NCBI RefSeq assembly: GCF_019396345.1 | Contig: NZ_JAHKRM010000003.1 | Location: forward strand, 1-64,000 | DNA length: 64,000 nucleotides | Reading direction: 5' to 3' | From: Nonomuraea guangzhouensis | GTDB taxonomy: Bacteria; Actinomycetota; Actinomycetes; Streptosporangiales; Streptosporangiaceae | Shown: in pieces, positions 8,632 to 18,037 of the stretch | How the letters are laid out: each line of letters starts with the position of its first letter | How positions within the stretch are numbered: position 1 is the stretch's first letter | The notes under the pieces: generated by a model | The model's database searches: none | What the model was told of the DNA's origin: nothing | What the model saw: the letters and a program-made list of their open reading frames with translations, nothing else | Position numbers and translations under genes: made by a program

Positions 8632-9864
8632 ATGTCGCTCGATTTCGGACCCGCCGTAGCCCTCTCCTGCCGCGAGTGCGGTGCCCGCTACGACCTCGGC
8701 CCCAGTTTCGCCTGTCTGGAGTGTTTCGGGCCGCTCGAAGCGGCCTACTCCTTCAATGGCGTCACCCGGAAGGACATCGAGTCCGGCCCCGCCAACATCT
8801 GGCGCTACCGCTCGCTGCTCCCCGTCCCCGTGGACGTCGCCACCAAGCCGAACATGAACCCCGGCTGGACCAAGCTCGTCAAGGCCGGCAACCTCGGCCG
8901 GGCGCTGGGCATCAAGTCCCTGTACGTCAAGGACGACTCGGGCAACCCCACCCACTCCTTCAAGGACCGGGTGGTGGCCATCGCCGTCGAGGCGGCCCGT
9001 AACTTCGGTTTCCACACCCTGTCGTGCTCGTCCACCGGCAACCTCGCGGGTGCGGTCACGGCCGCCGCCGCCAGGGCCGGGCTCGACGCCTGCGTGTTCA
9101 TCCCCGCCGGTCTTGAGCAGGCCAAGATCGCGATGGCCCGGGTGTTCGGCGGCAAGCTGGTCGCCATCGACGGCTCCTACGACGAGGTCAACCGGTTCTG
9201 CTCCGAGCTCATCGGCGACCCGCTGGGCGACAAGTGGGGCTTCGTCAACGTCAACCTGCGGCCCTACTACGCCGAGGGCTCCAAGACGCTCGCCTACGAG
9301 ATCGCCGAGCAGCTCGGCTGGCGCCTGCCCGAGCAGATCATCATCCCGGTGGCCTCCGGCTCCCAGCTCACGAAGATCGACAAGGGCTTCAAGGAGCTGG
9401 TCGCGCTCGGCCTGGTCGAGGACACGCCCTACAAGATCTTCGCCGCGCAGGCCAACGGCTGCTCGCCCGTGTCGACCGCGTACAAGGCCGGCCTCGACGT
9501 GGTCCAGCCGGTCAAGCCCGACACCATCGCCAAGTCGCTGGCCATCGGCAACCCCGCCGACGGCCCGTACGTGCTCGACATCGCCCGCCGCACGGGCGGG
9601 GCGGTGGAGGACGTCACCGACCCCGAGATCGTCGCCGCAATCAAGCTCCTGGCCTCGACGGAGGGCATCTTCGCCGAGACGGCCGGCGGCGTCACCGTGG
9701 GAGTGCTGAAGAAGCTCGTCGAGACCGGGCAGCTCGACCCGGAGGCGGAGACCGTGGTGCTCAACACCGGCGACGGGCTCAAGACGCTCGACGCCGTCGC
9801 CGACGACGCCGAGCCCACGGCAGTGATCCGGCCCTCTCTCGACGCGTTCCGCGCGGCTGTCTGA
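8632..9864 (+). CDS. thrC: Threonine-synthase-like PLP enzyme under SAM control
   Basis: Family activity: O-phosphohomoserine to threonine plus phosphate, pyridoxal-phosphate dependent (fold type II). The 410-residue protein has an N-terminal zinc-ribbon-like pair CRECG and CLECFG (Cys13, 16, 28, 31), the PLP lysine in THSFKDRVVA (Lys111), the CSSTGN and VASGSQ phosphate/PLP-binding motifs, and a C-terminal ETAGGVTVG block. ATG 8632 is set by the GAGGGAAGG site at the riboswitch exit; the open frame upstream is aptamer RNA. SAM-riboswitch control and the sulfur-carrier gene 23 bases downstream are unexpected for a threonine enzyme. They raise the possibility that this paralogue acts on O-phosphohomoserine in homocysteine or methionine synthesis. 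Family assignment is firm; physiological reaction is not. Confidence 0.85.
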   Translation: MSLDFGPAVALSCRECGARYDLGPSFACLECFGPLEAAYSFNGVTRKDIESGPANIWRYRSLLPVPVDVATKPNMNPGWTKLVKAGNLGRALGIKSLYVKDDSGNPTHSFKDRVVAIAVEAARNFGFHTLSCSSTGNLAGAVTAAAARAGLDACVFIPAGLEQAKIAMARVFGGKLVAIDGSYDEVNRFCSELIGDPLGDKWGFVNVNLRPYYAEGSKTLAYEIAEQLGWRLPEQIIIPVASGSQLTKIDKGFKELVALGLVEDTPYKIFAAQANGCSPVSTAYKAGLDVVQPVKPDTIAKSLAIGNPADGPYVLDIARRTGGAVEDVTDPEIVAAIKLLASTEGIFAETAGGVTVGVLKKLVETGQLDPEAETVVLNTGDGLKTLDAVADDAEPTAVIRPSLDAFRAAV

Positions 9865-9887
9865 CAACCAGGAAAGGCGAGTTAATC

Positions 9888-10163
9888 ATGAGCGTTTCTG
9901 TGCGGATTCCCACCATTCTGCGCACCTACACCGGGGGTAACGCGGAAGTGAGCGGGGAGGGCGCGACCCTCCGCGACGTGCTGGCGAAGCTCGACTCCGA
10001 CTACCCGGGGATCGGTGCGCGAATTCTGGATGAATCGGGCAAGATTCGTCGTTTTGTCAACGTTTACGTTGGCGAAGAGGATGTCCGTTTTGCCGATGGT
10101 CTTGACACGGCAGCCCCCGAAGGCACGCAGATCTCCATCATCCCGGCGGTCGCCGGAGGGTGA
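9888..10163 (+). CDS. CysO-like ubiquitin-fold sulfur-carrier protein (MoaD/ThiS family)
   Basis: A 91-residue beta-grasp protein ending in AVAGG, the di-glycine tail that is adenylated and turned into a thiocarboxylate in sulfur carriers. From memory it closely resembles Mycobacterium tuberculosis CysO: VRIPTILRTYTGG at the start, KIRRFVNVYVGEEDVRF in the middle and IIPAVAGG at the end. CysO delivers sulfur to the PLP enzyme CysM. Here the neighbouring PLP enzyme is ThrC-like, and neither cysM nor the Mec peptidase gene is adjacent. The ribosome binding site AGGAAAGG sits 23 bases after thrC and the gene is followed by a strong terminator, so the two form one transcription unit under the SAM riboswitch. 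Confidence 0.88.
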   Translation: MSVSVRIPTILRTYTGGNAEVSGEGATLRDVLAKLDSDYPGIGARILDESGKIRRFVNVYVGEEDVRFADGLDTAAPEGTQISIIPAVAGG

Positions 10164-10177
10164 CCACTCGCTCACAT

Positions 10178-10214
10178 CAGAAGGCGCTCCCATCTGGGGC
10201 GCCTTCTGTTTTTT
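10178..10214 (+). terminator. Intrinsic terminator of the thrC-cysO-like operon
   Basis: A perfect 10-base stem, CAGAAGGCGC (10178-10187) with GCGCCTTCTG (10199-10208), has a loop that can extend the stem by three pairs and is followed directly by six T. This is an unusually canonical rho-independent terminator for this GC-rich genome. Confidence 0.9.
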
Positions 10215-10277
10215 CCGACAATTCAAGGTTGAACTACTCACTCGCGGATGAAATGCGTAATTTGTAGATTGACTCTG

Positions 10278-10346
10278 TTGCCAAACGCTGTGCCACAGGT
10301 ATGGTCGAGGGCGATCGCCTGGTTATATCTCCATAAGTCAGGCGAT
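10278..10346 (+). promoter_or_regulatory. Promoter and structured 5' leader of the cold-shock gene
   Basis: TTGCCA (10278-10283), 16 bases and TATGGT (10300-10305) make a good sigma-70-type promoter. Transcription from about 10312 would give a leader of about 90 bases. It contains an 8-base inverted repeat, ATCGCCTG (10314-10321) with CAGGCGAT (10339-10346). Long structured leaders are known to act as cold sensors in other cold-shock genes; whether this one does is inference. Confidence 0.55.
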
Positions 10347-10402
10347 TGAGGGTCTCGCGGTCGAATGGGCGGGATCTATGAGCCCAGTAAGAGGAGTCGG
10401 AA

Positions 10403-10603
10403 GTGGCGCAGGGCACCGTCAAGTGGTTCAACGCGGACAAGGGCTACGGCTTCATCGCGGTAGACGGTGGTAAAGATGTATTCGTCCATTACTCAGCGAT
10501 CATGATGGACGGCTATCGCTCCCTCGAACAAGGCCAGCGCGTCGAGTTCGAGATCACCCAGGGCCAGAAGGGCCCCCAAGCGGAGGCCGTACGAGCGGTC
10601 TGA
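10403..10603 (+). CDS. CspA-type cold-shock protein
   Basis: A 66-residue single cold-shock domain, the standard length. RNP1 is KGYGFIAVD and RNP2 is DVFVHYSAI. It binds single-stranded RNA/DNA and acts as an RNA chaperone in the cytoplasm. The GTG start at 10403 follows GAGGAG by 6 bases. It lies between the SAM-regulated operon and groEL2 and appears to have its own promoter and leader. The gene order thrC-like, sulfur carrier, csp, groEL2 is, to my recollection, conserved in Streptomyces. Confidence 0.93.
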   Translation: MAQGTVKWFNADKGYGFIAVDGGKDVFVHYSAIMMDGYRSLEQGQRVEFEITQGQKGPQAEAVRAV

Positions 10604-10685
10604 ATCACGAAGTTGGTAAGTACCGGCAGGTCGCACGGCTCCGCAGTCCGGGCGAAACCGCCACTCCTACTTCGTCGACTCGGTT

Positions 10686-10712
10686 ACGGCGGGTCCATGA
10701 CGGGCCCGCCGT
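10686..10712 (+). terminator. Hairpin between csp and groEL2
   Basis: ACGGCGGG (10686-10693) can pair with CCCGCCGT (10705-10712). There is no T-run, so termination is uncertain, but it lies in the 309-base gene-free stretch 10604-10912 right before the groEL2 operators. Apart from this hairpin, the CIRCE pair and the groEL2 leader I see nothing in that gap. Confidence 0.4.
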
Positions 10713-10743
10713 ACTGACTGACCTGGGCATGCTGGTGTCTCGG

Positions 10744-10770
10744 CTTGCACTCGGCAGGGTAGAGTGCTAA
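10744..10770 (+). promoter_or_regulatory. CIRCE operator 1 (imperfect)
   Basis: CTTGCACTC, nine bases and GAGTGCTAA match the CIRCE consensus TTAGCACTC-N9-GAGTGCTAA with a perfect right arm and two mismatches in the left arm. HrcA repressor binding is expected. The TTGCAC in the left arm could also serve as a -35 element. Confidence 0.8.
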
Positions 10771-10778
10771 ACAGTTCG

Positions 10779-10805
10779 TTGGCACTCTCTGTTCGAGAGT
10801 GCCAG
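10779..10805 (+). promoter_or_regulatory. CIRCE operator 2
   Basis: TTGGCACTC, nine bases and GAGTGCCAG form a second CIRCE element 8 bases after the first. One substitution in each arm relative to consensus (with one extra change at the right end) preserves the dyad. Two tandem operators suggest tight HrcA control of groEL2. Confidence 0.85.
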
Positions 10806-10882
10806 CACTGGATCGGGACGATGGGGTCTGCCGAACGGAGATGCAGGCCCATGCCGTCGCGGGCGTCGGCTCGGTCCATTGA

Positions 10883-12538
<1,656 letters not shown>

Positions 12539-12551
12539 GGTCGCTTTTCAT

Positions 12552-12594
12552 CAGACCGGCCCGGGCGCGTGTTGCCCGGGCCGGTCTGTGTTTT
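12552..12594 (+). terminator. groEL2 terminator
   Basis: A perfect 15-base stem (12552-12566 with 12574-12588; arm starts CAGACCGG) has a 7-base loop and is followed by TGTTTT. It lies between the convergent groEL2 and GNAT genes. Confidence 0.88.
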
Positions 12595-12618
12595 GTGGGG
12601 AAGAGCCGTACAAGATGG

Positions 12619-13050
12619 TCACTTAAGGGGTTTGACCCAGCGCGACCAGATGGGCTGCGGCGTGTAGCCCGCGGCGGACCAGGCCCCCTGGGCGGAGACG
12701 TTGGCGTCCAGGACCATCGCGTCGGCGCGGAAGGCGCCCAAGGCGGTGAAGCGGGACTCGGCCTCGGCCAGGAGCGTGGTGGCGATGCCCTTGCGCCGGT
12801 GGGACGGGTGGACGGCGAGGCGATAGAGGTGCGCTCGCCAGCCGTCCCAGCCCGCGATGAGCGTGCCTATCAGCTGCCCGTCGAGCTCGGCGAGGAGCAG
12901 GGCCTCAGGGTCGCGTTCGATCAGCGCGACCACCTTGTCGGGCGAGTCGCGTCGGTCGGTGCCCTCGGCGGCCAGGAGCCAGAAGTCGAGCACCGCGGGT
13001 ACGTCTTCGAGCTCGGCGTAGCGGATCTTCATCCCGGAATCGACGGCCAT
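12619..13050 (-). CDS. GNAT family N-acetyltransferase
   Basis: A 143-residue acetyltransferase that would transfer an acetyl group from acetyl-CoA to an unknown amine. The GNAT fold is visible: IRYAELEDVPAVLDFW (strand 1, helix 1), then LYRLAVHPSHRRKGIATTLL, which contains the R/Q-x-x-G-x-G/A acetyl-CoA loop as RRKGIA, and a C-terminal ANVSAQGAWSAAGYTP segment. ATG 13050 overlaps the PEBP gene's stop as TGATG; an in-frame ATG at 13032 (MKIRYAEL) is an alternative start. It is the second gene of a two-gene unit with the PEBP protein; no functional link is obvious. Confidence 0.85.
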   Translation of the reverse strand: MAVDSGMKIRYAELEDVPAVLDFWLLAAEGTDRRDSPDKVVALIERDPEALLLAELDGQLIGTLIAGWDGWRAHLYRLAVHPSHRRKGIATTLLAEAESRFTALGAFRADAMVLDANVSAQGAWSAAGYTPQPIWSRWVKPLK

Positions 13051-13580
13051 CAGACGCCGAAGTGGGCGACGATGTGGCCACGCGCGAGCGTGTTGGCGGT
13101 GATGTTGAAGCCGACCACCGCCGGGCTGGCGTCACTGGGGACGCCCAGCTCCGGCACACCCAGCGCGTGCACCGTGTAGACGTAGCGGTGCGGGTCGCCG
13201 GGCGGGGGAGCGGCGCCCCCGTACTCCTTGCTGCCGTAGTCGTTGCGCGCGTGCGTCGCCCCCGCGGGCAGGCCCTTGAACTCGGGGGCGGTGCCCGCGC
13301 CCGTGGGCAGCTCGGTGACGGAGGCCGGGATGTCGAAGAGCACCCAGTGCCAGAACCCGCTGCCCGTGGGCGCGTCGGGGTCGTAGCAGGTCACGGCGTA
13401 GCTCTGGGTCTCGGCCGGGGCACCGGACCACTGCAATTGAGGTGACAGGTTCTGGCCGGTCATGCCCCAGTCGTTGAAGACATGGAGGTCCCCCAGCCTC
13501 TCCCCGTCCGTGATGTCGTTGCTCTGGACCGTGAGCGCGGGGACCGACGGCAGGTATTCGTGTGGAAGCGGTGCGGGCAC
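13050..13580 (-). CDS. YbhB/YbcL family Raf-kinase-inhibitor-like protein (PEBP)
   Basis: A 176-residue phosphatidylethanolamine-binding-protein family member. It shows the ligand-site motif DPDAPTGSGFWHWVL and the downstream GPPPP-like loop (GGAAPPPGDPHRYVYTVHAL) typical of the bacterial branch; bacterial function is poorly known. The GTG start at 13580 has a strong AAGGAGG site 6 bases upstream, which rules out the longer reading. It overlaps the downstream GNAT start by one base. Confidence 0.88.
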   Translation of the reverse strand: MPAPLPHEYLPSVPALTVQSNDITDGERLGDLHVFNDWGMTGQNLSPQLQWSGAPAETQSYAVTCYDPDAPTGSGFWHWVLFDIPASVTELPTGAGTAPEFKGLPAGATHARNDYGSKEYGGAAPPPGDPHRYVYTVHALGVPELGVPSDASPAVVGFNITANTLARGHIVAHFGV

Positions 13581-13658
13581 GGCGTCCTCCTTGGTTGAGA
13601 TCCTCCTCGCCATCCTAGGAGTGCCCCGGGCTCGGGAGACGACGCGCCCGCTCGCGGG

Positions 13659-15659
13659 TCAGGCGGTCAGCTGGGCGGGCAGTGCCTTCCCGTGCAGGAC
13701 GGTGAGCGAAGTGACCGCGCGGGTGAGCACCACGTACAGCCTGGCCAGGCCGCGGGGCTCGGCCGCCACGATGTCGGCCGGCTCGACGACGATCACGTGG
13801 TCATACTCCAGGCCCTTGGCCAGCGTCGCCGGGACGATCAGCAGCCGGTGCTCCTCGGTCGCGTCGGGGTCGAGCACGGCGTGGGCGAGCCCGTCGAGCT
13901 GCCGTGACACCTCCTCCACCAGCGAGTCGGGCACGATCACGCCGATCGAGCCCTCCCTTGCCAGGGCCTCGCGAACAGCGTCGGCGACCGCGCCGCCGGG
14001 GCGTACCGACAGCGAGCCCGCGCCGGGACGCAGCGAGCGCGGCGGAGCCAGCGCCGGGGCGATCGACGGCAGCAGGCGGGCTGCGTAGTCGAGCACCTCG
14101 CGCGGCACGCGGAAGCCCAGCGTCAGCTCGGTGACCTCGCCTTCGTCCTGGCCCAGGTGTTTGAGCACGGTCTCCCACGAGCTCGTGGACCACGGGGTGG
14201 TGCCCTGGGCGAGATCGCCGAGCACGGTGGCCGAGCCGTTGCGGCAGCGCCGGCCGAGCGCGCGCAGCTGCATCTCCGACAGGTCCTGCGCCTCGTCGAC
14301 GACCAGGTGGCCGAGCGAGGGCGTGCGTTCGATCAGGTCGCCGAGCTCGTCGAGCAGCGCGGCGTCGGCCGCCGACCACTTCGCGGACTTCCAGCCTCGG
14401 TACGGCTTCCGCCAGAGCAGCTCCTGCTGCTCTTCGGGCGACAAATCGGATTTGGCGGCTTGGGCGAGGAAGCCGGGGTCCGAGAGGAGCTTGAAGAGGA
14501 CCTGCTGCGGCACCAGTTTGGGCCAGACCGCGTCGACGAGCTGCTTGACCGGCTTGGACCTGGCCACGGCGTCCTGCACCCGGTCGTCTGGTGACTCCCC
14601 GCGCTGCTCCATGCGTACGAGCACCATGTGCGCGAGCCGCTGCGCCAGCGCCGCCCGGCCGGGCCCGTAGCGGGTGGTGCCGCGCAGCGAGGCGACGATC
14701 TCGCGTACCTCGTAGTCGGCCACCCGGAAGCGGTAGGCGCCCTTGCTGTAGACGACGCCCTCCTCCGGCTTCACGATGTGCAGCCACAGCGCCCGCTCCA
14801 GCACGGCGGCCATGCGGGCGTCGCCCTTCAGCGCCGACACCATCGCCTCCTCCGGCGTGGCGTGCTCGCCGAGCAGGCCCGCGACCGTGGTCTGGTCGAC
14901 CTTGACCTCGCCGAGCGCGGGGAGCACGGAGGAGATGTAGGACAGGAAGGCCCGGTTGGGGCCGACGATCATCACGCCCGACCTGGCCAGCCGCTCGCGG
15001 TGGGTGAACAGCAGGTACGCGGCCCGGTGCAGGCCGACGGCGGTCTTCCCGGTGCCCGGCGCACCCTGGACGCAGACGGTCTGGGTGAGCGTGGCACGGA
15101 CGATCTCGTCCTGGTCGGGCTGGATCGTGGCCACGATGTCGCGCATCGGGCCGGTGCGCGGGCGCTCGATCTCCTCGGTCAGGATCTTCGAGGGGCCGAT
15201 GTCGCCGCCCTCGCCGAGCGGTTCGTCCTCGAACGCGGTCAGCAGGCCGCCGTGGTAGCCGAACCGGCGCCGCCGGGCGACGTTCATCGGATCGGCGGGG
15301 CTGGCCTGGTAGAACGCCCGGGACACCGGCGCGCGCCAGTCGATCACCAGCGGGCGGCTGGTGCCGTCGTGCACGTGGCGGCGGCCGACGTAGATCGTGC
15401 CGGGCAGGTCGTCATCCGCCGAGCGGTCGAGGCGACCGAAGAACAGTGGGGTGTCGGGGTGGTCGGCCAGCGCGGCCACCCGCTTGTCGAGCAGCGACTG
15501 CAGGATCTGCTGCGACACCCAGTCGCCGGCCGCGTCGGCCGACAGTGATTGGGCGTGCAGGCGCATGGCCTGCAGCGCGGCTCTCGACTCGGCCAGGTGG
15601 GCCTGCTCGGCGGCGAGGACGTCGGCGGGTATGTCGGGGGCCAACTGGTGTGCGGGCAT
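13659..15659 (-). CDS. HelD-like UvrD-family helicase (RNA polymerase-associated)
   Basis: A 666-residue superfamily 1 helicase-like ATPase of the HelD/HelR group, which in related bacteria binds RNA polymerase and recycles stalled or drug-bound enzyme. Features in order: N-terminal coiled-coil-prone arm (residues 10-60, LAAEQAHLAESRAALQAMRL), the IYVGRRHV and LVIDWRAPVSRAFYQA block typical of HelD, Walker A GAPGTGKT (199-206), Walker B HLVVDEAQDLS near 447, and C-terminal motifs ATLAKGLEYDHVIVVEP and RLYVVLTRAV. The start ATG follows GGGAGG. I looked for a rifamycin-associated element upstream and did not find one, so induction by rifamycins is not supported. Confidence 0.9.
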   Translation of the reverse strand: MPAHQLAPDIPADVLAAEQAHLAESRAALQAMRLHAQSLSADAAGDWVSQQILQSLLDKRVAALADHPDTPLFFGRLDRSADDDLPGTIYVGRRHVHDGTSRPLVIDWRAPVSRAFYQASPADPMNVARRRRFGYHGGLLTAFEDEPLGEGGDIGPSKILTEEIERPRTGPMRDIVATIQPDQDEIVRATLTQTVCVQGAPGTGKTAVGLHRAAYLLFTHRERLARSGVMIVGPNRAFLSYISSVLPALGEVKVDQTTVAGLLGEHATPEEAMVSALKGDARMAAVLERALWLHIVKPEEGVVYSKGAYRFRVADYEVREIVASLRGTTRYGPGRAALAQRLAHMVLVRMEQRGESPDDRVQDAVARSKPVKQLVDAVWPKLVPQQVLFKLLSDPGFLAQAAKSDLSPEEQQELLWRKPYRGWKSAKWSAADAALLDELGDLIERTPSLGHLVVDEAQDLSEMQLRALGRRCRNGSATVLGDLAQGTTPWSTSSWETVLKHLGQDEGEVTELTLGFRVPREVLDYAARLLPSIAPALAPPRSLRPGAGSLSVRPGGAVADAVREALAREGSIGVIVPDSLVEEVSRQLDGLAHAVLDPDATEEHRLLIVPATLAKGLEYDHVIVVEPADIVAAEPRGLARLYVVLTRAVTSLTVLHGKALPAQLTA

Positions 15660-15771
15660 GCGGAAGTGCCTCCCTGGTCAGAGAAACGGAGGTGGTGTAG
15701 GCAGCGAATCGACCAGTTTAGTGGGGCGCCCGGCAGGCTTCCACAGCATTTACCCGGGGTAGAGAGAGACC

Positions 15772-16107
15772 ATGGCAAGGGTACGGATCGGGATCTCTCC
15801 GATCATTCCGACGGTCGCCAGCTTCTTGCTGGCGGCGTTGTGGGCCTTGTCGGTGTTCGCGGGGTGGGGGCTGGAGGCGTTCTGCGCGGGTGGCGAGTCC
15901 GCGTCGGCCTGCTCTCAACGGCTCGATTCGGTCTCGACGGTGTCCGGATTGTTCGCCGTGGCCGCCGCCTGCTGCACGGCCGCCGCCTGGCTGGCGCCCT
16001 CGGCCAGAAACGATCCACGGGTGTTCACCCGATTCATGGGCGTGAGTGTGGCCGCCTGGATCGCTGCCGAAGGGGTGCTCTTCCTGGGCGGCATGCTTGC
16101 AAGATAA
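15772..16107 (+). CDS. Small membrane protein of unknown function
   Basis: A 111-residue protein with about three hydrophobic segments: PTVASFLLAALWALSVFAGW, VSGLFAVAAACCTAAAWLA and FMGVSVAAWIAAEGVLFLGG. A short loop between the first two carries two cysteines (FCAGG, SACSQ). No family is recognised. It starts 112 bases from the divergent HelD gene; the ribosome binding site (GAGAGAG) is weak. The 215-base stretch downstream holds only a hairpin. Confidence 0.65.
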   Translation: MARVRIGISPIIPTVASFLLAALWALSVFAGWGLEAFCAGGESASACSQRLDSVSTVSGLFAVAAACCTAAAWLAPSARNDPRVFTRFMGVSVAAWIAAEGVLFLGGMLAR

Positions 16108-16275
16108 CGACAACCTGCCAATAACCGAGAATTCGGGCATATCAGGTGGATTTGTCGGATCATGGGGGTATGTCGCTGGCTACTTGAGAGGTGCGGCGGC
16201 GATAGCACGCTGGTGAGGGGGGTGGTTCGATTGTCGACAGCCCGCGGAGTCTCGTGGACGTAATCGACGTCGGAG

Positions 16276-16304
16276 CCTGGCCGCTCGGAGGGTGAGCGGC
16301 CGGG
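16276..16304. terminator. Hairpin between convergent membrane-protein and XPB genes
   Basis: GGCCGCTC (16279-16286) and GAGCGGCC (16294-16301) form an 8-base stem with a 7-base loop, extendable by C-G pairs outside. It lacks a T-run. It probably serves both converging transcripts. Confidence 0.45.
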
Positions 16305-16322
16305 CCTTCGCCTCAGGTAGCT

Positions 16323-17975
16323 CTACACGCCGCCGAGCACGTCGTCGGCGTCGATGATCTGGTACGCGTAACCCTGCTCGGCCAGGAACCGCTGCCGGTG
16401 CGCCGCGAACTCCTGATCGACCGTGTCCCTGCTGACCACCGTGTAGAAGCGGGCGCCGCCGCCGTCGGCCTTGGGCCGCAGCACCCGGCCGAGCCGCTGC
16501 GCCTCCTCCTGGCGCGACCCGAACGTGCCCGACACCTGGATGGCCACGGCCGCCTCGGGCAGGTCGATGGAGAAGTTCGCCACCTTGGACACGACCAGGA
16601 CCTGGATCTCCTTGTCACGGAAGGCCTGGTAGAGCCGCTCGCGCTCCTTGATCCGGGTCTCGCCCTTGATCACCGGCGCGTTGAGGTGCTCGCCCAGCTC
16701 GTCGAGCTGGTCGATGTACTGGCCGATGACCAGCACCTGCTCGCCCAGGTGCCGGCGGACCAGCGCCTCGGTCACGCGGGTCTTGGACGGCGTGGTGGCG
16801 CAGAACCGGTAGCGCTCCTCGGACTCGGCCATCGCGTACGCCAGCCGTTCCTCGTCCGTGAGGGTGACCCGGACCTCCACGCAGTCGGCGGGGGCGATCC
16901 AGCCCTGGTTCTCCATCTCCTTCCAGGGCGCGTCATAGCGCTTGGGGCCGATCAGCGAGAACACGTCGCCCTCGCGGCCGTCCTCGCGCACCAGCGTGGC
17001 GGTCAGCCCGACGCGCCTGCGGGCCTGCAGGTCGGCGGTCATCCGGAAGATCGGCGCGGGCAGCAGGTGCACCTCGTCGTAGACGACCAGGCCCCAGTCG
17101 CGCGCGTCGAACAGCTCCAGATGGGTGTATACGCCCTTCCGCCTGGTCGTCATCACCTGGTAGGTGGCGATGGTGACCGGGCGGATCTCCTTCTTGCTGC
17201 CGGAGTATTCGCCGATCTCGTCCTCGGTCAGGGAGGTGCGCTTGAGCAGCTCCTGCTTCCACTGGTGCGCGCTCACCGTGTTGGTGACCAGGATCAGCGT
17301 GGTGGCCTGGGCGTGCGCCATCGCGGCCGCGCCGACGATCGTCTTGCCGGCCCCACAGGGCAGCACGACCACGCCGGAGCCGCCGTGCCAGAAGGAGTCG
17401 GCCGCGTCCTGCTGGTAGGGCCGCAGGCTCCAGCCCTCCTGCACCAGCTCGATCTTGTGGTGCTCGCCGTCGACGTAGCCCGCGAGGTCCTCCGCGGGCC
17501 AGCCCAGCTTGAGCAGCGCCTGCTTGACGTTGCCGCGGTCGCTCGGGTGCACGGCCACCGAGTCGCCGCTGAGCCGTTCGCCCAGCATGGGCTGGATCTT
17601 CTTGGACCGCAGCACCTCTTCGAGCACGGCCCGGTCGGTGGAGGTCAGGACCAGGCCGTTGACCGGGTCCTTCTCCAGCTTGAGCCGGCCATAGCGGTCC
17701 ATGGTCTCGGCGATGTCCACCAGCAGCGCGTGGGGCACCGGGTAGCGGCTGAAGCTGATCAGCGCGTCGATGACCTGCTCGGCGTCGTGCCCGGCCGCGC
17801 GCGCGTTCCACAGCGCCAGCGGGGTGACGCGGTAGGTGTGCACGTGTTCGGGGGCGCGCTCGAGCTCGGCGAACGGGGCGATGGCCTTGCGGCAGTCGCC
17901 GGCGTTCTCATGATCGACTTCGAGGAGCAGCGTCTTGTCCGACTGGACGATGAGCGGGCCGTCGTTCACGGACAT
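16323..17975 (-). CDS. DNA repair helicase XPB (ERCC3-like)
   Basis: A 550-residue superfamily 2 DNA helicase of the bacterial XPB group, ATP-dependent 3'-5' unwinding, probably in DNA repair. It has an N-terminal XPB-type domain (1-180), LRPYQQDAADSFW (Q-motif-like), Walker A CGAGKT (207-212), DEVH box (300-303), LTATLVRED motif III, and C-terminal QRLGRVLRPK motif VI. The GTG at 17969, six bases inside the ATG at 17975, is better spaced from the AGAAGGG site and may be the true start. The related Helicase_C_3 gene lies 3.5 kb away on the same strand. Confidence 0.93.
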   Translation of the reverse strand: MSVNDGPLIVQSDKTLLLEVDHENAGDCRKAIAPFAELERAPEHVHTYRVTPLALWNARAAGHDAEQVIDALISFSRYPVPHALLVDIAETMDRYGRLKLEKDPVNGLVLTSTDRAVLEEVLRSKKIQPMLGERLSGDSVAVHPSDRGNVKQALLKLGWPAEDLAGYVDGEHHKIELVQEGWSLRPYQQDAADSFWHGGSGVVVLPCGAGKTIVGAAAMAHAQATTLILVTNTVSAHQWKQELLKRTSLTEDEIGEYSGSKKEIRPVTIATYQVMTTRRKGVYTHLELFDARDWGLVVYDEVHLLPAPIFRMTADLQARRRVGLTATLVREDGREGDVFSLIGPKRYDAPWKEMENQGWIAPADCVEVRVTLTDEERLAYAMAESEERYRFCATTPSKTRVTEALVRRHLGEQVLVIGQYIDQLDELGEHLNAPVIKGETRIKERERLYQAFRDKEIQVLVVSKVANFSIDLPEAAVAIQVSGTFGSRQEEAQRLGRVLRPKADGGGARFYTVVSRDTVDQEFAAHRQRFLAEQGYAYQIIDADDVLGGV

Positions 17976-18037
17976 CCCTTCTACGGTTGACGCCTATCCA
18001 ACACACGCGACGGCAAGAACAGTCCCCGAACAGGTAA

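Noticed and set aside
15660..15771. Rifamycin-associated element upstream of the HelD-like gene
   Set aside because: No matching inverted repeat was found in the 112-base gap.
16398..17990. 530-codon open frame on plus strand
   Set aside because: Antisense shadow of the XPB helicase gene, with low-complexity composition.
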